DNA from: Pyrocephalus nanus
Taxonomy: Eukaryota > Chordata > Aves > Passeriformes > Tyrannidae
Reading direction: 5' to 3'
NCBI GenBank assembly: GCA_038380795.1
Contig: CM076266.1
Coordinates: 12,794,001-12,858,000 of the forward strand
Length of the DNA: 64,000 bases
A program made the position numbers and the translations under genes. Below, piece after piece: positions 50,901 to 60,005 of the stretch. How positions within the stretch are numbered: position 1 is the stretch's first letter; each line of letters begins with the position of its first letter. The notes under the pieces were generated by a model. The model saw only the letters and a program-made list of their open reading frames with translations, did not search any database and was not told the DNA's origin.

Positions 50901-52098
50901 GGAGAACAGAGTAGTCACTGATATTTCAATCATCAGATCATTAAAATGAGTTGCTAGTTAAGGGTTGGATTCTAATTAGCCAACCTGAGCTGTTTACATT
51001 TTATCTAAAGTTAGATAAATGTAGATAAGTCCTCTGTGCTCTTCTTCAGTCACTCAAAGGAGATTGGCAGCTGCTGAGAACAATCTATGATTCTTATTTT
51101 ACATACTTTTTTTAATGTGGAAAGAAACATCTTCTGGAGTTACCTCTGTCTCTTGATAATAGAGGACATACAGACAATTTAGTATAAAATGTAAAAATGG
51201 CCATGTAAATACACATGGCCAAACTTTTTGAGGAAAGTCTTACAGGAGTTAAAATATTCCATCATCTAGACTATTTAGGTGTCACTCATAGAGATTTCTA
51301 GGTTGTCATATAAATCCTACTTGAAGTAGTGTGTGACCATACCTTAAAATAATAATTAAACTAATAATCGTCTTCTGTTTTACTTTTCTAACTCATTTGT
51401 TATAGGTTTTCTCCTGCTTTCTGCTTCCTTTTGACTAGTAATGAGACTGTAATCTTTCTCAGGACTGAGGCCCTGCTGCCACTGCATCTCTTCGACAATC
51501 CTGTCTCAATACTGAGTACTCTTGTAAAACCACAAAACAAAAAGACAATAAAAATCACATTAGTATATCATGTTATTAATTACAAGAGGTATAATATTCA
51601 TTTTAATCTCACATTATTTTACTAGTAATACAATATTATTTTACTAGTAATACAATAACAAAGCATTCATAACGGCTTGAAAGTGAAAGCTTCTGAGTCA
51701 GTATGGCAAATCTCTACTGCTTGACCTCAGTTTAGTTTGGAAGGCAAGTGTTTAAGTGTCTTGCTGAATCAGTGCTTCAAAGTTGTGGGCATTTCCTAAA
51801 ACAACAAAGCTGATGGTATAACAGCATAATCTTAGAGGAGAATTTTGAAAATTCTTTCATAAGCTATATTAAAAACTGATTATGTTGCTTATACAATATT
51901 TATGTTCAAAATTGTTTGCTCCATTTACTGTTTCAAATAGTATTGACTAAGTTTATATCAACGGTAAAAAAAGTCTACTTGAATATTTGCAAACACTTAC
52001 ATATAGGTTAGAGAACATTTTGATTAAGAGCGGAATAATATGTCAGGTTTTTTCTCTGTACACTGAAATGGAGAGAAAATTAAATCCATGAAACGGTA
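47991..52098. other. non-coding unique sequence
   Basis: No supportable gene. A T15 run is at 49230-49244 and a 22-bp tandem duplication at 51613-51656. Segments near 49680-49860 and 50560-51000 have few simple repeats, contain octamer-like (gcatatgcaaat) and ATTA words, and resemble conserved non-coding DNA. Conservation itself cannot be judged from one sequence. Confidence 0.45.
51613..51656. repeat. perfect 22-bp tandem duplication
   Basis: Two identical head-to-tail copies of a unit starting attattttactagt and ending aatacaat. No mismatch, so the duplication is recent. Confidence 0.93.
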
Positions 52099-52434
52099 GA
52101 ATCATAGAATCATAGAATTAACTGGATTGGAAGAGACCTCCGAGATCATCAAGTCCAACCCTTGATCCAACCCCACTGTGATTACCAGATCATGGCACTC
52201 AGTGCCACATCCAGCCTCATCTTAAAAACCTCCAGGGATGGTGAATCCACCACCTCTCTAGGCAGGCCATTCCAATGCCTGATCACTCTCTCTGTAAAGA
52301 ACTTCTTTCTAATATCCAACCGAAACCTCCCCTGGCAGAGCTTAAGCCCATGCCCTCTTGTCCTACTGTTGATTGCCTGGGAGAAGAGACCAACCCCCAC
52401 TTGGCTACAACCTCCTCTCAGGTAGTTGTAGAGA
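52099..52434 (-). mobile_element. CR1 LINE 3' end, J-like subfamily
   Basis: Reversed CR1. The left end has two terminal octamers (agaatcatagaatcatagaa), followed by ggattggaagagacctccga, gatcatcaagtccaaccctt, and then the reversed ORF2 end. It is 5'-truncated near 52434 (gtagttgtagagag), where similarity stops. The 3' UTR type (cttgatccaaccccactgtg) is one I associate with CR1-J-like subfamilies of neoavian birds; the exact subfamily is from memory. It is the least diverged CR1 here, with an unbroken coding remnant. Confidence 0.93.
52182..52434 (-). pseudogene. CR1 ORF2 C-terminal remnant, frame intact
   Basis: The minus-strand frame covers the last 80 or so codons of CR1 ORF2: [70 protein letters not shown], then the native stop at 52182. 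This C-terminal region follows the reverse transcriptase domain and has no separate catalytic site. No stop or frameshift interrupts it. Because the insertion is 5'-truncated it cannot make a functional protein, so it counts as a pseudogene fragment despite the clean frame. Confidence 0.88.
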
Positions 52435-55400
52435 GTACCTAAGAGTTTGTTCAAGATATTTCACAATCTGCCTTTGTCTAAGAAACAAACATAAAATTTC
52501 CACCTTACTCATTGTAATTCTGTATCTCTTTAACTTTTTATTTTTAAGGATTTTGGGTTTTTTTAGGTCAATCCAGAGTACTGAAGTAAATTAAACAGAC
52601 AGTGAATTAATTTGATTTTGGCAGAGATAAATTGCTGATTAAGTATAAAGTATTAAGCATGTGATCCCCAGCAGAAAATATTGATTTTTATTTTTTCTTT
52701 AAAGAAATTTGAGGGGGTGACTTTTTTAAAGACTTTGTCTTGTTAAATACAGTACTGTAAATACGGCATAATTGGAGACTGTATGTGTCTTAATTCCACC
52801 AGTCAATCCTATGCACTGTTCCACTGCCTGTTATTACGCACAGTAACACTTTGAACTTTCACATGCCTATATTTATTCAACAGATGGCAGAGCTTGTGAG
52901 AGGATCAAACACCTTCCTGACAAGAGAGCAGCTCATTTTGTGCAAGGAAACTGCCAGATATCTTTACTGGATGGTAAACAAACTGATAGCCTGCTTCTTT
53001 TCCCAGGAGGAATTAGCTGCATACAGCAGCCACAAAGAGGGCAGAGAGGCATGAGCTACCGAATCCTGCAAGCCTTAATTCAGTGTCTGGTAAGGACCCA
53101 CTGAATGTACCTTGCAGTAGGTTGCAAAATTATTCTAAAACAAAAAGGTCACCCTCAAACTCTGTATCATCTGGATAATAAACACTTATGGAAAAAATTT
53201 CTTAAATGTAATAGAGAATGAGACTCTTTATGAAGTTTTCTATATTAATTTACAATTTCAGACTGTTTAAATAATTCCTGAAACACCTCAGCATGGCTTT
53301 TTGGCTTTATCAGAACCTAATAACAAGATAACAGTAAGAAGATAAGAGTTACAGTGGTCCTGTGTATTGAAGACATCTGCTTTGAGAAAGTTAAGAAGCA
53401 TCATCAGAAACTGTTATTGGAGCTGGACAATTTTAACTGTACAGTATTTTTTTATAGAAGCTTCTTTACATCAGAGCATGTTGTTTTCATTTCTGACAGC
53501 TTCTAAAGGACTTTTCATAACAGACAATACCTCAGCACGAACTTTTCACCAAAATTTATAAAGGATATCAGACCTAGCTCTGTAGTTCCTCGTTCCAGCT
53601 TTAAAGTGGAGTAGCACAGAATTCACTGATTTTAAACCTCCTAAAAAAGGTTTCAAGATGAGTGAAATGATGCTGAAAATACAAGAATATGAATTACTGG
53701 AACCAGCATGAGTCGGTGAAACACAGAAGGAGGGGAAAGTCCAGTGGGAAGTCCTTTATAACAGCAGCAGACAGTGCTTTCTGAAGTGCCCTTGGAAACA
53801 GAAATATGTGCACTGTTGCCCAGGTGACAAAATCCAAGTACATGGTGCCTACTGTGAATGAAACAACTGACACTGCCTGCTCCTTGTGGAGTGGCTGGCG
53901 TTAGTGACACTAAGAGCTGTCGCTCTCAATGGACATGAGAAGCACAGCATATTTTTGTGGATATGTGTTAATCATCTGAGGGACTAGGGAGTTATAAAAG
54001 TGTAGATTGTCCAAGGGAGGTGTTTGTAAACAAGACTCATCTTACTTTCTACAAATACATATGTAAGATCTATTATTTCTTTCTTATGTATTTTACAATG
54101 CCAAAGAAAATACATAAGGATTTTCTTGGGTTAGACCTAATTTTGTCTTGGTGATGGTGTTCAAGTAATATTTATTCTCTGAATCTGATTTTTAATTTCT
54201 CTGGTTCTTTCAGACTCTTCCATAATTCTGCACTTAAAACATTATAGGTGTATAGTACATACAATTGACATCTTAAGGGTGAATGGTTTTCTTCTTCTCC
54301 ATCCATTCATATGTCCTAACTTGTTCTGCAGAACATTTTTCCTAATTAAATGTTCCCTTTCATATTAATCCCTTAACATCTGTCTAGTAATCAAGAACAA
54401 ATGTTTCTCATTGGTATTCTCATGGAGCCGTTGGGTACTTACCTCTCTTGCTGCAGTGTTCAACCCTTGCTAGCTGGCTTGCATTTTCTGTTGAGTTAGC
54501 AGCTGGCTTGGCTGTGAGTGACTGTTTCTCTGACTTTGTTCTCCTTGGGTCACACCATTAGCTCATTGCCTGGCATGAAGGACAAAGCTGACAACAGAAA
54601 CAAAAAGAGAATTCACAAAGTTCCCATATTTTCTGTTCACGTCCAGGTTTTAGGACACACAACCTCAACCACACACTTTCCCATAATTATATCTCCCCTT
54701 TTTATAGCTATAGACTGTCTCTGCTTTTCATATGCTTAAAAGGACTGATATGATTTAAACAAGAAATGAAGGGAGAAGAAAAAAACACAAAAACACCAAA
54801 ATGGGAGAGAACAAAGTATACTTGTTCAGATTTTTTTTCTTTCGTAGGTAATTACAGCTTCAGTGGAGCACAGGTTATGTGCCTAGTTGTACACACTTCT
54901 GAAAAATAATTTTCAGGTTTCTTATATAGAAATTTTGCAGTGGAGATGGATGGAAAATTTGTATCTTTTGTCCTAAAAAAAAATGAAAAATTCAGCTTTG
55001 CTGTAATAGTTTCATTCATTCATTTCTCATTCAAAGAGAGTTGACCTGAAAAACTTGAAATCCTACCCTATTGTTATCATTAGAAACTTTAAAAATTAGG
55101 ACATACCAAACTTTTCTTGGGGTAAAGATGCTATATAAAATTTCAGGGAAGGTGTAGAGCAAGAAATGGATTCGATTATTTCCACTAATACTCAGTTTCT
55201 TGGAAGGATTTTCTTTCTCTTCTCTTCTGTATTTACTCTAATGTCAGGTGTAGATGATTCACAGCTTCTCATGCTATGGGAACATAGACAAATATAACTT
55301 CCTTCTATGTATTAGAATAGAATTTTCTTTCATCTTTGATAAAATAAGATTCATCTCTTATGGGAAGTATAATTCAGGGAATTATACGTTTTCTTAGATG

Positions 55401-55947
55401 TTCTATTTAACTGCACTGGTCCTTTTTCCATGTTTGACAAAGGCTAACTAGTGCAACAGCTTTCTTCACTAATGCAGAGAGGTGAGGGGCTGCTCAGGTA
55501 AAATGCTCATGTCTGTGTATCTATGAATAACAGCTGGGGTTTTTTTTTCTTACTCATATAAACAAACTTGTGGTCCCTCGGACTATATGAGAGCAAAATA
55601 ATTATTCAGAACAATGTGACAGAGCACACTCCATAAGCTCTGTATTGTTGCTTGAACCTAAGAGTAGCCTCATAGTTTTCTTACACTTGTTGTCCAGTAA
55701 GAAACTGAATTGTATTACTTGGTGAACTAAGCCTAAAAAATATTTTAATGGTGGCTAAACCAGATGTACTATTTTTCATTTCAAGATTGGATTCAGATTT
55801 TTTTGAGAGGAGTCCTTATCCCATTTTCAAAAAACTTTTCCTTTTAAATCATCTTTTTTATTTGCTGATATGCAATTGAACTATAAAGATATCTAAAATT
55901 AGAAATTCCTCATTAGCACCTTGAACAGGCATGGGAACTCAATCACT
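52435..55947. other. non-coding unique sequence with one weak exon candidate
   Basis: Mostly featureless AT-rich DNA. At 52884-52973 a 90-bp segment is bounded by an acceptor-like tattcaacAG and a donor-like GTaaac and is open in frame (MAELVRGSNTFLTREQLILC onward, 30 codons). The protein is not recognised, and a chance arrangement is likely. The 53653-53910 minus frame is also unrecognised. Confidence 0.4.
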
Positions 55948-56070
55948 GACATTGTTAAAAACTGGTTTACCAAACATCTGTCAGGAACAGTTTAGCTGCA
56001 GCAAGTCTTGTCTTCAGGAAGCAGGGTGGACAGACCGAGCACCTTCCAGCCCCGTTTTCTATGACTATAT
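55948..56070 (+). mobile_element. ancient CR1 3' end
   Basis: The order attgttaaaaactggtttac, aaacatctgtcaggaacagt, then caccttccagccccgttttc and tatgacta parallels the last 120 bases of old archosaur/turtle-type CR1 copies (aaactgg...aaacacctgtc...ccttccag...tatga). It has no perfect terminal octamer and is heavily mutated. An old plus-strand insertion is the best reading. Confidence 0.6.
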
Positions 56071-56393
56071 TACTGAGACAAAGATGAAAATACTTTTAAA
56101 GTCAATTTAGTTTAAAAGGCTTTGAAAAGTTAATTACAATGGCAAACAGCATCATCCAATTTCACAGCTTAAAGGAAGACAGCCTTTATGTCTGCAGGAA
56201 AAATGAAATACCTCGATCACACATATACTCCATGGTCCCTCAAAAACAATTTTTTTAAAAAATCCTTTAATTTGTGTCAAGCCACCATTAGAACAAAGTA
56301 TTTCAAACCTCAAAACACATCAGATATAGTTAATTTGCCAGCACTGTTTTCATATCCTGGGGAGGACTATCACAGCCAAATACAAAATAATAA

Positions 56394-56473
56394 AATCACA
56401 GAATCACCACTAGAGTGGTTCGCGTTGGAAAGACCTTAAAGATCATATAGTCCCAACCCCCCTGCCATGGGCA
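56394..56473 (-). mobile_element. short CR1 3' end
   Basis: Reversed CR1 terminus: aatcacagaatcacc, then gcgttggaaagaccttaaag, atcatatagtcccaaccccc, ctgccatgggca. Only the last 80 bases of the element are present, a very short 5'-truncated copy. Confidence 0.85.
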
Positions 56474-57476
56474 TGATTAGATCTTAGGGCCAAGATGGAA
56501 CTTGGCCATATACCCACCTACCACATGCAAGGAATCAGTATTGGCCACAACAGCGAATGGGCAGTTCATGTTCACACTGTTAGAAGAGACTCTTGAATAG
56601 GGAAGCAGTGTCAGGCTTATCACAAACATCCTCAGCTCAGAGCAGATGAAGCTGTCCTTAGTTGTTATTGGGCTAGAATTACCAGCAGTTGTGTGTAGAA
56701 TATAAAGTGAGCTTGAGAATAAGATTAAATAAGAAGTCAAACATATTTGAGTTAATAACGTTCTTTTAATCATTCCTTCTTCATGCTACATACTTATACA
56801 AATATATACACACTTCCAGATGTTTTTAAGGAAGTTCAGTGTCTGAAATTCCAAGTAATAATTACTTTTTAGGAAATTTACGCTGTGCCATCTGGAATTA
56901 GTATAAGATCTACTATAGATCGCATACATATATACACTACAGTACACTATTGTGAGTAAACTGAGTCATGTCAATACATATCCTTTCAATGCTGCTCTGA
57001 AATACTACTCAGCTTCCTTTATATTCAGGAAAAAAAATGAAAATTCCCTTAAGAGGACCTGAGGTTAGCTCAAAAAAATGTAGCTGTGCAGTTACAATGC
57101 TCATCACAGGTAAAGGAGGCACTCTACCTCTCCATCTGAATTTGTGTTGCTATGTGGAAAGGATTTCAGAGCAGAAAAAGAATTTGATTACACAGCCTTG
57201 TGGTTAGAGGACCCACATGGGACAAATAATCCTGGATTTCATTCTCAGGACTATTACTGGTTAATTTGTACACAAGTAATACAAAAATAATCATAGGCAA
57301 GGATAATTTATGTTAAATGCAAAAATAATCATAGGCAAGGAATCCAAAATTCTTCCCTCCAAAAGGGGTACAGGACCATGTCTGTTCTGTCGTGTTCTTT
57401 TTCTTGGTCATGAATTTCCTACAATATTTTTTTCCCCTTCTTTTTCCACATCTTTAATAATTATCTTAATAACTGC
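56474..57476. other. non-coding sequence left of the GGAA array
   Basis: No gene is supportable; the 98-codon minus frame at 56477-56773 is unrecognised. A 22-bp direct repeat with a 38-bp period lies at 57282-57341, close to the start of the array. Confidence 0.5.
57282..57341. repeat. 22-bp direct repeat, 38-bp period
   Basis: The word caaaaataatcataggcaag followed by ga occurs at 57282-57303 and again, identically, at 57320-57341. Confidence 0.88.
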
Positions 57477-57501
57477 AAAAAAAGGGAGAGAAGAAAGGAA
57501 A

Positions 57502-58663
57502 GCGAGGAAGGAAGGAAGGAAGGAAGGAAGGAAGGAAGGAAGGAAGGAAGGAAAGCGAGGAAGGAAGGAAGGAAGGAAGGAAGGAAGGAAGGAAGGAAAG
57601 CGAGGAAGGAAGGAAGGAAGGAAGGAAGGAAGGAAGGAAAGCGAGGAAGGAAGGAAGGAAGGAAGGAAGGAAGGAAGGAAAGCGAGGAAGGAAGGAAGGA
57701 AGGAAGGAAGGAAGGAAGGAAAGCGAGGAAGGAAGGAAGGAAGGAAGGAAGGAAGGAAGGAAAGCGAGGAAGGAAGGAAGGAAGGAAGGAAGGAAGGAAG
57801 GAAAGCGAGGAAGGAAGGAAGGAAGGAAGGAAGGAAGGAAGGAAAGCGAGGAAGGAAGGAAGGAAGGAAGGAAGGAAGGAAAGCGAGGAAGGAAGGAAGG
57901 AAGGAAGGAAGGAAGGAAGGAAAGCGAGGAAGGAAGGAAGGAAGGAAGGAAGGAAGGAAAGCGAGGAAGGAAGGAAGGAAGGAAGGAAGGAAGGAAGGAA
58001 AGCGAGGAAGGAAGGAAGGAAGGAAGGAAGGAAGGAAGGAAGGAAGGAAGGAAGGAAGGAAGGAAGGAAAGCGAGGAAGGAAGGAAGGAAGGAAGGAAGG
58101 AAGGAAGGAAAGCGAGGAAGGAAGGAAGGAAGGAAGGAAGGAAGGAAGGAAAGCGAGGAAGGAAGGAAGGAAGGAAGGAAGGAAGGAAGGAAGGAAGGAA
58201 AGCGAGGAAGGAAGGAAGGAAGGAAGGAAGGAAGGAAGGAAAGCGAGGAAGGAAGGAAGGAAGGAAGGAAGGAAAGCGAGGAAGGAAGGAAGGAAGGAAG
58301 GAAGGAAGGAAGGAAAGCGAGGAAGGAAGGAAGGAAGGAAGGAAGGAAGGAAGGAAAGCGAGGAAGGAAGGAAGGAAGGAAGGAAGGAAAGCGAGGAAGG
58401 AAGGAAGGAAGGAAGGAAGGAAAGCGAGGAAGGAAGGAAGGAAGGAAGGAAGGAAAGCGAGGAAGGAAGGAAGGAAGGAAGGAAGGAAAGCGAGGAAGGA
58501 AGGAAGGAAGGAAGGAAGGAAAGCGAGGAAGGAAGGAAGGAAGGAAGGAAGGAAAGCGAGGAAGGAAGGAAGGAAGGAAGGAAGGAAAGCGAGGAAGGAA
58601 GGAAAGCGAGGAAGGAAGGAAAGCGAGGAAGGAAGGAAAGCGAGGAAGGAAGGAAGGAAAGCG
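57502..58663. repeat. higher-order section: (GGAA)n blocks separated by AGCGA
   Basis: Thirty-two GCG words mark block boundaries. Their successive spacings are 53, 45, six of 41, then 37, 41, 37, 41, 69, 41, 41, 49, 41, 33, 41, 41, then seven of 33, three of 17, and 21. Every spacing is 5+4k, so each block is one AGCGA pentamer plus k GGAA units (k=9, 7 and 3 for 41, 33 and 17). Blocks of equal length are clustered and shorten from left to right. The section behaves as a minisatellite built from a microsatellite, and the interruptions supply a regular ladder of CpG sites. Confidence 0.95.
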
Positions 58664-58664
58664 A

Positions 58665-59168
58665 GGAAGGAAGGAAGGAAGGAAGGAAGGAAGGAAGGAA
58701 GGAAGGAAGGAAGGAAGGAAGGAAGGAAGGAAGGAAGGAAGGAAGGAAGGAAGGAAGGAAGGAAGGAAGGAAGGAAGGAAGGAAGGAAGGAAGGAAGGAA
58801 GGAAGGAAGGAAGGAAGGAAGGAAGGAAGGAAGGAAGGAAGGAAGGAAGGAAGGAAGGAAGGAAGGAAGGAAGGAAGGAAGGAAGGAAGGAAGGAAGGAA
58901 GGAAGGAAGGAAGGAAGGAAGGAAGGAAGGAAGGAAGGAAGGAAGGAAGGAAGGAAGGAAGGAAGGAAGGAAGGAAGGAAGGAAGGAAGGAAGGAAGGAA
59001 GGAAGGAAGGAAGGAAGGAAGGAAGGAAGGAAGGAAGGAAGGAAGGAAGGAAGGAAGGAAGGAAGGAAGGAAGGAAGGAAGGAAGGAAGGAAGGAAGGAA
59101 GGAAGGAAGGAAGGAAGGAAGGAAGGAAGGAAGGAAGGAAGGAAGGAAGGAAGGAAGGAAGGAAGGAA
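58665..59168. repeat. pure (GGAA)126 run
   Basis: After the last AGCGA at 58661 the sequence is 504 bp of uninterrupted GGAA with no substitution. Perfect runs this long are expected to be highly length-polymorphic and may be mis-sized in an assembly. Confidence 0.97.
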
Positions 59169-59276
59169 TCAAGACACTGGGAGCAGTAAGAGAAAAAAGT
59201 ACGTGCTAAGAAAAGTGAGGTACCTTCAGAGGTAAGCATACTTGAATGGCAAAGCACATCATTACATTTGCTAATA

Positions 59277-59988
59277 TCATCATGGCTAGACTTCGCTAAT
59301 GAAGATTTGAGAAGGGCTCTACCCACGCTTGCTACAAGCGCGCTGATGGCTAAAAAGGCCAATGCGAGATAGACAAGTCCGTTTGCAGAAGGTGCAGCAG
59401 AAAGACTCCCCAGGTGATATTGACGAGACGCGATTCTTTCTGCGTTGTCTTTTCTCCTCGAGAGTGATCCTGCGTGTGTTCTCAAAAGCAGCAGCAGCAT
59501 TATAGATGGTGTGTCTCCAGGCCTCCCGATTGGAGGACAGGGTAGACCAGTGGTGGGGATCAATATGGCCAAGGCTGAGGGATTGTTTCAGGCAGTCCTT
59601 GTATCTCCTCTTCGGGGCTCCTCTCTTGCAGCAGCCAGTGGCAAGTTCCCCACAGAGCACGATCTTAGGGAGGCGGTGGTTCTGCATCCTGGAGACGTGC
59701 CCTGCCCAGCGCAGCTGTGTTCTCAGCAGCATGGCCTCAATGCTCATGACTGCTGCCTGTTCAAGGACAGACGTGTTGGTCACAAAGTCAGTCCAGTGGA
59801 TGTTTAGGATTGTGCGGAGGCAGCACTGATGGAAGCGTTCTAAGAGACACAAGTGGTGCCGGTAAATGACGCAGGATTCAGATCCATATAAAAGAGTAGA
59901 CAGTACAATGGCTCTGTAAACACTGATCTTAGTACTTTTCTTCAGGTGCTTGTTTTGCCACACTCTTTTATGGAGTTTACCAAACAAG
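59277..59988 (-). mobile_element. 5'-truncated non-CR1 LINE fragment
   Basis: On the minus strand this is the 3' end of a non-LTR retrotransposon: about 670 bp of coding sequence, then a short 3' UTR ending near catgatgatat at 59277, about 110 bp before the GGAA array. Similarity begins abruptly near 59988 (5' truncation). The short UTR and ATGATGAT-like tail resemble RTE-type elements, and RTE LINEs (AviRTE) are known in some birds, but the clade is not proven here. CpG-rich words (acgagacgcg, aagcgcgctg) survive, unlike in the neighbouring CR1 copies, pointing to a younger insertion. I found no convincing target-site duplication. Confidence 0.75.
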
Positions 59989-60005
59989 TGTAAAATAGGT
60001 GACAA
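59319..60005 (-). pseudogene. C-terminal reverse-transcriptase fragment of a LINE, frame open
   Basis: The frame is 228 codons without a stop or frameshift. Residues 8-24 (FGKLHKRVWQNKHLKKS) and 25-43 (TKISVYRAIVLSTLLYGSE) match the region just after the reverse-transcriptase palm in many metazoan LINE proteins. Residues 99-107 (RWAGHVSRM) and 111-120 (RLPKIVLCGE) are the family's hallmark, followed by KRGAPKRRYKDCLK at 127-140. The C-terminus carries C204-x2-C207-x12-H220-x3-C224, a C2HC zinc-finger-like motif. The catalytic palm and endonuclease lie upstream and are absent. The first six residues (MSPILH) probably come from flanking DNA at the truncation point. The plus-strand frames over it are shadows. 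A domesticated gene is conceivable but there is no visible promoter or exon structure. Confidence 0.82.

Larger units (their letters stand above)
57477..59168. repeat. long (GGAA)n purine array, 1.69 kb
   Basis: From 57477 to 59168 the plus strand has no T at all, and its only C residues are the 32 C of AGCGA interruptions. The array therefore forms a nearly perfect polypurine/polypyrimidine duplex. It starts with a short irregular purine lead (aaaaaaagggagagaagaaa) and ends abruptly at ggaaggaa|tcaagac. Because no GGAA phase contains a stop on either strand, frames of 641, 703 and 568 codons run through it (EGRK on plus; FLPS on minus); these are artefacts. Such sequence can adopt triplex (H-DNA) forms, and each GGAA is an ETS-type core; both are known properties of GGAA repeats, not shown to act here. 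Confidence 0.97.

Noticed and set aside
57477..58663. CRISPR-like array (regular repeats with spacers)
   Set aside because: The 'spacers' are all GGAA repeats and the context is a vertebrate nuclear genome; this is a microsatellite-derived ladder.
57310..59572. Open frames of 641 (plus), 703 and 568 (minus) codons
   Set aside because: They are translations of (GGAA)n/(TTCC)n, giving EGRK and FLPS repeats; the repeat has no stop in any frame used. There is no domain, splice signal or promoter supporting a protein.
59445..59829. Plus-strand frames of 120 and 107 codons
   Set aside because: Antisense shadows of the LINE reverse-transcriptase C-terminus on the minus strand.
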